NCBI GenBank assembly: GCA_903876765.1
Contig: CAIRBH010000022.1
Coordinates: forward strand, 26,630 to 90,629
From: an uncultured Pseudomonadota bacterium
GTDB lineage: Bacteria; Pseudomonadota; Gammaproteobacteria; Burkholderiales; Methylophilaceae
DNA length: 64,000 nucleotides
Reading direction: 5' to 3'
The position numbers and the translations under genes are program-made. Shown here piece after piece: positions 58,676-64,000 of this stretch; within the stretch, counting starts at the first letter, position 1; each line of letters begins with the position of its first letter. The notes below the pieces were generated by a model. The model did not search any database and had not been told where the DNA came from. It saw only the letters and a list, made by a program, of their open reading frames with translations.

Positions 58676-60232
58676 CTTATACTCCACCGCATCTTTTAAA
58701 GCGCGCCATGACGCTTCAATAATATCGGTCGAGACACCTATCGTAGTCCAAGTATGTCGTTGGTCGGTAGATTCTATGATGACGCGTACTTTAGCTGCCG
58801 TAGCTTGGCTGCTATCCAATACACGCACTTTGTAATCCACCAATTTAATCTCATTAATGGCAGGGTAAAACGACTCTAACGCGCCACGCATGGCTTTATC
58901 CAGCGCATTGACTGGGCCATCGCCCTGCGCCGTGGCTTGGGCGGCTTTGCCATTAACGTTAACGTGTATGGTGGCGGATGAATTCATGCCATCGGCTGAG
59001 GGCTCAAAAATGCTTACGTTGTATTGTTTAAGGCTAAAAAATGGCTCAAATTTGCCTAACAATTTATGCATGAGCAAATCAAACGAGCTTTCTGCGCCTT
59101 CAAATTGATAGCCTTCATGCTCCAAGGTTTTAAGCTGCTCTAACACACGAATGGTGTCGGGCGAGTCTTTAGTGAGGCTGGGTTCAATTTGCTGTAATTT
59201 GTTGAGCAATGCGCCACGCCCGGCCACCTCAGACACTAATATATGGCGGCTATTGCCCACTTGCTCTGGGTTGATATGCTCATAAGAAATTGGATTTTTA
59301 TTCACCGCATCAATATGCATGCCGCCTTTGTGCGAAAACGCATCATTGCCCACATAAGGCGCTTTGTCGTTAAACGGCATATTCGCCACTTCATTAACAA
59401 AGCGCGCCACATAGGTGAGCGTAGCGATGTTTTGTTGCGGAATGCAATTTAAGCCTAGTTTTAATTGCAAGTTGGGGATAATGGAACATAAATTGGCATT
59501 ACCACAACGCTCACCTATGCCATTGATGGTGCCCTGCACTTGGCTTGCACCCGCCTGCACCGCCGCCATAGAGTTAGCCACCGCCATTTCGCAATCGTTA
59601 TGGCAGTGAATGCCAATTTGCACTTGCGGAAAACGCGCCGCAACCTGTTGGGTAATTTCAAACACCTCGTTAGGAAAACTACCTCCATTGGTATCACAAA
59701 GGGTCAGCACATCGGCACCTGCCTCTGCCGCCACCTGTAAGGTTTGCATGGCATATTCGGCGTTGGCTTTGTAGCCATCAAAAAAATGTTCCGCATCAAA
59801 CACCACCTCTTTGCCCTGTGTTTTTAGGTAAGCTATGGTGTCGCCTATCATGGCAAGGTTTTCAGCTAAAGTGGTGCGCAAAATATCGGTGACTTGGTAA
59901 TCCCAACTTTTGCCAAAAATCGCAACCGCTTGGGTATTGGCGCTTAATAAAGAACGTAGGTTATTATCGTCTGCCACTTGAATGCCGATACGGCGCGTGC
60001 TACCAAATGCAATAATTTTAGCGTGTTGTAACTTAAGCTCAGCCACGCGCTTAAAAAATGCTAAATCTTTAGGGTTAGAGCCCGGGTTGCCCGCTTCAAT
60101 ATAGCCCACACCCAGCGCATCCAGCTGTTCAACAATTTTAAGCTTATCTTCCACAGTAAAAGATACGCCTTGCGCTTGCGCACCATCGCGCAGGGTAGAA
60201 TCGTAGGCCGTTACTTTACTTTGTTGCATCAT
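58658..60232 (-). CDS. cimA: Citramalate synthase
   Basis: A DRE-TIM metallolyase of 524 residues from ATG 60232: VTAYDSTLRDGAQAQGVSFTVEDKLKIVEQLDALGVGYIEAGNPGSNPKD, the metal-binding IGIHCHNDCEMAVANS, and a C-terminal LeuA-type regulatory domain. The GNPGSNPKD region and overall pattern match (R)-citramalate synthase rather than LeuA. It joins pyruvate and acetyl-CoA toward 2-oxobutyrate. The track's start at 60289 adds a non-conserved leader overlapping yajQ. Confidence 0.92.
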   Translation of the reverse strand: MMQQSKVTAYDSTLRDGAQAQGVSFTVEDKLKIVEQLDALGVGYIEAGNPGSNPKDLAFFKRVAELKLQHAKIIAFGSTRRIGIQVADDNNLRSLLSANTQAVAIFGKSWDYQVTDILRTTLAENLAMIGDTIAYLKTQGKEVVFDAEHFFDGYKANAEYAMQTLQVAAEAGADVLTLCDTNGGSFPNEVFEITQQVAARFPQVQIGIHCHNDCEMAVANSMAAVQAGASQVQGTINGIGERCGNANLCSIIPNLQLKLGLNCIPQQNIATLTYVARFVNEVANMPFNDKAPYVGNDAFSHKGGMHIDAVNKNPISYEHINPEQVGNSRHILVSEVAGRGALLNKLQQIEPSLTKDSPDTIRVLEQLKTLEHEGYQFEGAESSFDLLMHKLLGKFEPFFSLKQYNVSIFEPSADGMNSSATIHVNVNGKAAQATAQGDGPVNALDKAMRGALESFYPAINEIKLVDYKVRVLDSSQATAAKVRVIIESTDQRHTWTTIGVSTDIIEASWRALKDAVEYKLLIGK

Positions 60233-60269
60233 CAATTTCTTTATTATTATTGAGGGGATATTAAAATGA

Positions 60270-60764
60270 TTAATCCCTGAAATTACCAAACTGCAAAGGA
60301 AAATCCGTCACATTCTTTTTCACAAATGCAATCGCCTCTTGCAAGAAATCGCGCTTAGCACCGTTCACACGCACCGTATCGCCCTGTATGCTCGCCTGCA
60401 CTTTTAAGCCAGAATCTTTAATCAGCTTGCTAATACGCTTGGCTAAATCGCTATCAATCCCCGCTTTAATCTTCAGCTCTTGTTTTACTTTATTGCCGCC
60501 TACTTTTTGCACGTCTTTATGCTCAAGGCGCTTGGTCGAGTCTGGCTCTTTTTTCTCCATCCCTGGCAATAAAATATCTTTAATTTGATCTAGCTGAAAA
60601 TCGTTATCGCCAAACAAAGTGATAATGCTATCTTTTTCGTTCAACTCAACTTTGGCTGAAGTCCCTTTAAAATCATAACGATTAGTAATCTGCTTGCCCG
60701 CGGTATCAATAGCATTTTTTAGGGCAACCATATCCACTTCAGATGAAATATCAAAACTTGGCAT
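60270..60764 (-). CDS. yajQ: YajQ family cyclic-di-GMP-binding protein
   Basis: A 164-residue protein opening MPSFDISSEVDMVALKNAIDTAGKQITNRYDFKGTSAKVEL, the universal YajQ start, and ending DFPLQFGNFRD. Family members bind nucleic acids, nucleotides or cyclic di-GMP, and some act as transcription co-factors. The partner here is unknown. AAGGAG precedes the ATG. Confidence 0.95.
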   Translation of the reverse strand: MPSFDISSEVDMVALKNAIDTAGKQITNRYDFKGTSAKVELNEKDSIITLFGDNDFQLDQIKDILLPGMEKKEPDSTKRLEHKDVQKVGGNKVKQELKIKAGIDSDLAKRISKLIKDSGLKVQASIQGDTVRVNGAKRDFLQEAIAFVKKNVTDFPLQFGNFRD

Positions 60765-60872
60765 TTTTTCTCCTTAAACAGTTTCAAGCAAAGCGGCTAC
60801 TAGGCCACAACACCAAGGCCATACGATGTGTAAGGCGAGTGCGGACAACAACCTAGCAGCTAGCTTTTAGCT

Positions 60873-61184
60873 TTATTCAAAGTGGCAGACGTAGTCTAGT
60901 GTTTCTGTCACTTCAATATCAAAACTAGAGTTTGCCGGCACAGTAAATTTCTCACCCGCGCCATACGCTTTCCAAGAATCTTCACCTTTAAGGCGCACTT
61001 TACAAGCACCCAAATTAATCTCCATCAGCTCGGGCGCTGCGGTATTAAAAGTTAATGAACTAGGAAAGATAACGCCAATTGTGCTACGTGTACCATTAGG
61101 AAACATCACGGTATGGCTCACACACTTGCCATCAAAGTAGATATTTGCTTTCTTTTTTACACTAACATTGTCAAATTGTGCCAT
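60873..61184 (-). CDS. ppnP: Pyrimidine/purine nucleoside phosphorylase
   Basis: A 103-residue cupin-type protein: [62 protein letters not shown] and [13 protein letters not shown], the PpnP (formerly DUF1255/YaiE) pattern. Relatives cleave several nucleosides by phosphorolysis. It appears monocistronic, with 108 nt to yajQ and 147 nt to rfbD. Confidence 0.93.
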   Translation of the reverse strand: MAQFDNVSVKKKANIYFDGKCVSHTVMFPNGTRSTIGVIFPSSLTFNTAAPELMEINLGACKVRLKGEDSWKAYGAGEKFTVPANSSFDIEVTETLDYVCHFE

Positions 61185-61331
61185 TTGCGTAAGCTTTCAA
61201 AAAATAATAAAAACCTATTATCGCAGAAAAGCACAGCCTATCCAAGGCTAGCTGGCTAAAGCCCTCGCAGCAAGGTATTGCAGGTTTTTAAGTCGGATGC
61301 AAGAAAAATTAAGCTAACACTCAATCAGAGA

Positions 61332-62228
61332 TTATTTTTGCAGGTATTCATCCAACATTCGCGTCACGCCACTTTGCCAGTCTGGCAAATGCAAATTAAA
61401 GGTTTGCTGTAATTTGTTGGTATTTAATCGAGAATTCAAAGGCCGCTTAGCCACTGTACTAAACTCACTGCTAGGCACAGCGTGAATAGCCGTTTGCGCT
61501 ACCTTAATGGGCACCCCCGCTTGCCGCGCATACTCAATCACCAACATCGCATATTCATGCCAAGAAGTAACGCCACTCGCCGCCAAGTGATACAAACCAT
61601 ACACATTAGGTTGTTTCAGTGCGATGCTAATCGCATGGGCTGTCACATCTGCCAACAAATCAGCGCCAGTCGGTGCACCCATTTGGTCGTTCACCACGTT
61701 TAAGCTATCACGCTCTTGCGCAAGCTTTAACATGGTTTTAGCAAAATTATTGCCGCGCGCGCCATACACCCAACTAGTACGAAAAATTAAATGCCGACAA
61801 GCCGCCGCCATAATCGCCTGCTCACCCGCCAATTTGCTCGCGCCATACACACTTAAAGGCGCGGCTGTATCAGTCTCTAGCCACGCTTGTTTGCCACTAC
61901 CATCAAACACATAATCAGTAGAAAAATGCACCAGCCACGCGCCGCAACGCTTAGCTTCTTGCGCCAACACACCGGGTGCCAGCGCATTAATCGCATGTGC
62001 CAACACTGACTCGCCCTCGGCTTTATCCACCGCCGTGTAGGCCGCCGCATTCACAATCACATCTGGCGCAACATCGCGCACAGTCTGCGCAAGCCCAGCT
62101 AAATTACTTAAGTCACCACAATGCGTTTGGCTTTGCGCATCTAGCGCAACCAGCTCACCCAAAGGCGCAAGGCTGCGCTGTAACGCCCAACCTACCTGAC
62201 CGTTTTTACCTAACAAGAGAATTTTCAT
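61332..62228 (-). CDS. rfbD: dTDP-4-dehydrorhamnose reductase
   Basis: A 298-residue extended SDR: MKILLLGKNGQVGWALQRSL (NADPH loop), VNAAAYTAVDKAE, HFSTDYVFDG, and the YxxxK pair in LSVYGASKLAGEQA. It makes dTDP-L-rhamnose for surface polysaccharide. rfbA, rfbB and rfbC are not adjacent, so they must be elsewhere if the pathway is complete. It is the last core gene before the AT-rich accessory end of the window. Confidence 0.94.
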   Translation of the reverse strand: MKILLLGKNGQVGWALQRSLAPLGELVALDAQSQTHCGDLSNLAGLAQTVRDVAPDVIVNAAAYTAVDKAEGESVLAHAINALAPGVLAQEAKRCGAWLVHFSTDYVFDGSGKQAWLETDTAAPLSVYGASKLAGEQAIMAAACRHLIFRTSWVYGARGNNFAKTMLKLAQERDSLNVVNDQMGAPTGADLLADVTAHAISIALKQPNVYGLYHLAASGVTSWHEYAMLVIEYARQAGVPIKVAQTAIHAVPSSEFSTVAKRPLNSRLNTNKLQQTFNLHLPDWQSGVTRMLDEYLQK

Positions 62229-62355
62229 AGACTAAACTTTGAGTCACTCATACTGACGCATCATACTATAAAAGCCACTCCTTACATTTGGATAAAGATG
62301 GCTGACTGAAAAGGTGCAGAGAATATGATTTGAATAAAAATTACAAATTGATAGC

Positions 62356-62580
62356 TTATGTTTTAACTAGCTCTTCTATATTTACTTTTAGTACATCTGC
62401 AACTCTAGCCAATATAAGTAAAGATGGGTTAGCTACACCTCTTTCTACCTTACTTATATAAGTTCTATCAATTTCACATTGAAAAGCTAATTCCTCTTGT
62501 GACAAGCCTGCAAGCTTCCTAAGCCTTCTGACGTTATTAGCAAGCGTATTAAGTGTTGATTCATTTCTAAGGATTTTCAT
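62356..62580 (-). CDS. Small XRE-type transcriptional regulator
   Basis: A 74-residue protein that is essentially one Cro/C1 helix-turn-helix: LANNVRRLRKLAGLSQEELAFQCEIDRTYISKVERGVANPSLLILARVADVLKVNIEELV. The IDRTYISKVERG turn is like controller proteins of restriction-modification and other mobile systems. No restriction or methylase gene is in the window. It is divergent from the putative graspetide precursor (203 nt between starts), so it is a candidate regulator of it; this is inference from position. Confidence 0.85.
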   Translation of the reverse strand: MKILRNESTLNTLANNVRRLRKLAGLSQEELAFQCEIDRTYISKVERGVANPSLLILARVADVLKVNIEELVKT

Positions 62581-62654
62581 CCTTAAAGATTGAATTTAAA
62601 GAGCTTTTCACGCCACGGCTTATAAGCATAATTTATTCTTAATACCCATTGCAA

Positions 62655-62682
62655 TTTTGATGTCTATAAGCTACATTATAAT
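62655..62682 (+). promoter_or_regulatory. Possible promoter of the precursor/ligase unit
   Basis: TTTTGA and a perfect TATAAT are separated by 16 nt, about 100 nt upstream of the precursor ATG. The -35 box is weak. The region is very AT-rich, so chance matches are likely. Confidence 0.3.
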
Positions 62683-62771
62683 TGTAAATATTGAGGCAAA
62701 TTACGCCCGTATTTTCCAAGTTAGAATGAAAAATTATGTTAGTTAATGTTGTATTCATGAATTTTTTCACT

Positions 62772-62777
62772 AAGGAG
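62772..62777 (+). promoter_or_regulatory. Ribosome binding site of the precursor peptide
   Basis: AAGGAG lies 6 nt upstream of the ATG at 62784. It decides against the track's start at 62736, which has no such site. Confidence 0.85.
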
Positions 62778-62783
62778 CTTCAA

Positions 62784-62966
62784 ATGATTATTGAACTATT
62801 AACACCATTAATGCTAGCAACTGCACCGATGCGCATTGACGTTGCAACACCTGAGTATGACCACCAGTTGCAAAAAAATACAACTGTAGCTTGGCAGACA
62901 ATAACTGCAAATGGCACGCAAACATTTACCTATGACGGCAAGCCATTTGATGCAGATAACGACTAG
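62784..62966 (+). CDS. Putative graspetide (omega-ester peptide) precursor, 60 aa
   Basis: I do not recognise a named family. The 60-residue peptide begins MIIELLTPLMLATAPMRIDV, a leader-like part with a hydrophobic patch and no lipobox or Gly-Gly site. It ends in the candidate core TITANGTQTFTYDGKPFDADND. Thr45, Thr47 and Thr49 alternate with other residues; Asp56, Asp58 and Asp60 do the same at the very C-terminus, around a DGKPF turn. Such hydroxyl donors and acid acceptors are what ATP-grasp macrocyclases join as side-chain esters. An ATP-grasp ligase gene starts 22 nt downstream. The track's 76-aa version is rejected on the ribosome binding site. Modification is inference. Confidence 0.75.
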   Translation: MIIELLTPLMLATAPMRIDVATPEYDHQLQKNTTVAWQTITANGTQTFTYDGKPFDADND

Positions 62967-62988
62967 CAAAAAATAGTGAAAGTCTGAC

Positions 62989-63873
62989 ATGCTATTAGTT
63001 TTAACAGCGTCATTCGATGGCACGTCAGATTTACTTTTTGAACATATCAATGAAAAAGCATTTAGGTTTAATTTTGATATTTTTGAAGAATATGAAGTTG
63101 AATTAACCCCAAGCTATTGGCGAATAAAAAATCCCGCTGGCTTGGAAATAACATCCGAAACAGCGACGTCTTGCTTTTGGTGGAAAGTGACCAACTATCG
63201 AGCCCATGAAGATGATTTTATAAATGAAGAAGTTAAATATGTTTTTAGAGAGATATATAACTGGTTCTTTCACCGCAATCTAGTCAAGGGGACTCCCCCA
63301 GATTTTCATAACAGGAACGGCAAAATTCATATCTTGTCAGTAGCCCAGAATTATTTCCCCACCCCCGAAACATTTACAGGCTGGGGTTTCAAAAAAACAC
63401 CAAATCTAAAAAATAAAAATGTCGTAGCCAAGTCTTTATCTTCAGGGCTGACAACAACTAATCGAGCCTTATTCACTACCGCCGTAGATGTCAATAAACT
63501 TAACCCTGAATTCCCTTGGTACTTACAAGAAACTATCGAAGCTGAATATGACACTACTATATTTATTTGTAATGGTAAATCATTTGCATTTCAGAGGAGT
63601 CGTGAAGATTTAAAGGGATTAGATTGGCGCTCAGAACAAGACTTTAAAGATACTAAACAATGGAATCTTAGAGAGTTAAGCCTAAAAGAAAATATTGCTA
63701 TTGATAACTTCTGCGATGACCTGAAAGTTAATTGGGGAAGAATAGACTTTCTAGAAAGAAATGGGGAGTTAATCTTTCTTGAATATAACGCCAATGGGCA
63801 ATGGGTATTTCTAGATTACGATAATAAAGTGGGGCTAGTCAAAGAGGTTTGTAATTATTTAAGCAAAAATTAA
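62989..63873 (+). CDS. MvdC/MvdD-like ATP-grasp ribosomal peptide maturase
   Basis: A 294-residue protein. The N-terminal pre-ATP-grasp part (VLTASFDGTSDLLFEHINEKAFRFNFD) and the aromatic-rich CFWWKV and YNWFF segments resemble peptide-macrocyclising ATP-grasp enzymes. ATP-grasp features follow: VVAKSLSSG (Lys148), YLQETIEAEYD hinge (about 178-188), and the metal triad Asp253 (GRIDFLE), Glu265 and Asn267 (FLEYNANGQW). The C-terminal NGQWVFLDYDNKVGLVKEV is typical of the MvdD/graspetide group. It would activate Asp side chains by phosphorylation and form ester links on the upstream peptide. No transporter, protease or acetyltransferase is seen before the window ends. Confidence 0.82.
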   Translation: MLLVLTASFDGTSDLLFEHINEKAFRFNFDIFEEYEVELTPSYWRIKNPAGLEITSETATSCFWWKVTNYRAHEDDFINEEVKYVFREIYNWFFHRNLVKGTPPDFHNRNGKIHILSVAQNYFPTPETFTGWGFKKTPNLKNKNVVAKSLSSGLTTTNRALFTTAVDVNKLNPEFPWYLQETIEAEYDTTIFICNGKSFAFQRSREDLKGLDWRSEQDFKDTKQWNLRELSLKENIAIDNFCDDLKVNWGRIDFLERNGELIFLEYNANGQWVFLDYDNKVGLVKEVCNYLSKN

Positions 63874-63949
63874 ATATGAAAAAGCCATAAACCTAACGGC
63901 ATATAGCTTTAACGCAATTCATAATAAACGGTAACAATAAAATAGGAGC

Positions 63950-64000
63950 CTGTAAATAATTCTGTGTAAATGCGGTATTGAGTGCATTAATTGAAGGGAG
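63950..64000. mobile_element. Possible left end of an insertion sequence
   Basis: GAGCCTGTAAATAATTCTGTGTAAATGCGG resembles the terminal repeats of some IS256-family elements, from memory and without alignment. No transposase can be read because the window stops about 50 nt later, and neither the other end nor a target duplication is visible. Confidence 0.25.

Noticed and set aside
62736-62966. 76-aa version of the precursor peptide
   Set aside because: The internal ATG at 62784 has AAGGAG at ideal spacing; the upstream ATG has none, and the extra residues look like untranslated AT-rich sequence.
62814-63050. 78-aa - strand ORF opposite the precursor
   Set aside because: Cys-rich translation with no ribosome binding site; the + strand frames are better supported.

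Overview
The window looks like a chromosomal core segment of a betaproteobacterium. A Methylophilaceae (Methylotenera-like) methylotroph is the best guess. The basis is moderate-to-low GC with Proteobacteria-type proteins, the betaproteobacterial gene orders tRNA-Val/thrS/infC/rpmI/rplT/pheS/pheT/ihfA/merR/tRNA-Pro and leuCDB/asd/fimV/truA/trpFBA/accD/folC/dedD/cvpA/purF/metZ, a full 14-gene nuo operon with separate nuoC and nuoD, and a complete pqqABCDE cluster. The genus is an inference; no rRNA is present to settle it.

Layout. 1-417: 5' part of rlmF, cut by the window edge and missing from the ORF track. 571-8587: translation block read right to left (tRNA-Val, thrS, infC with an AUA start, rpmI, rplT, pheS, pheT, ihfA, merR-type regulator, tRNA-Pro). 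8704-10834: 2OG-Fe(II) oxygenase, SDR-type epimerase, NUDIX hydrolase. 10874-25391: nuoA-N for respiratory complex I. 25584-29094: AI-2E-type permease, a yqjD/yqjE/yqjK-like membrane trio, a Bcr/CflA-type MFS exporter. 29190-32677: pqqE, D, C, B and the 23-residue precursor gene pqqA (not in the track), with terminators after pqqE and between pqqA and pqqB. 32824-39846: aroG-type DAHP synthase, hisC, pheA, serC, gyrA. 39976-50831: metZ, purF, cvpA, SPOR protein, folC, accD, trpA, trpB, trpF, truA and an orphan EcfT/CbiQ-like membrane protein. 50902-57681: fimV, asd, an entericidin-type lipoprotein gene (not in the track), leuB, leuD, leuC. 57878-62228: XRE/MmyB-type regulator, cimA, yajQ, ppnP, rfbD.

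62240-64000 differs from the rest: it is richer in A/T, reads mostly on the + strand, and holds accessory genes. A small XRE regulator is divergent from a two-gene unit made of a 60-residue peptide and a 294-residue ATP-grasp ligase resembling the MvdC/MvdD-type enzymes that macrocyclise graspetides (omega-ester/amide peptides). The peptide ends in TQTFTYDGKPFDADND, where three Thr at every second position mirror three Asp at every second position. This is the strongest candidate for an undescribed system in the window. A possible insertion-sequence end sits at about 63950.

How the genes work together: most of the window is housekeeping. It covers translation initiation and tRNA charging, NADH oxidation, aromatic/branched-chain/Met/Ser/Trp biosynthesis and purine entry. 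cimA followed by leuBCD functions suggests a threonine-independent citramalate route to isoleucine. The pqq cluster would supply the cofactor for quinoprotein dehydrogenases such as methanol dehydrogenase, none of which lies in the window. No stretch longer than about 300 bases lacks a gene; the larger gaps (52960-53164, 62581-62783, 25392-25583, 57682-57877) show no further ORF I would support.
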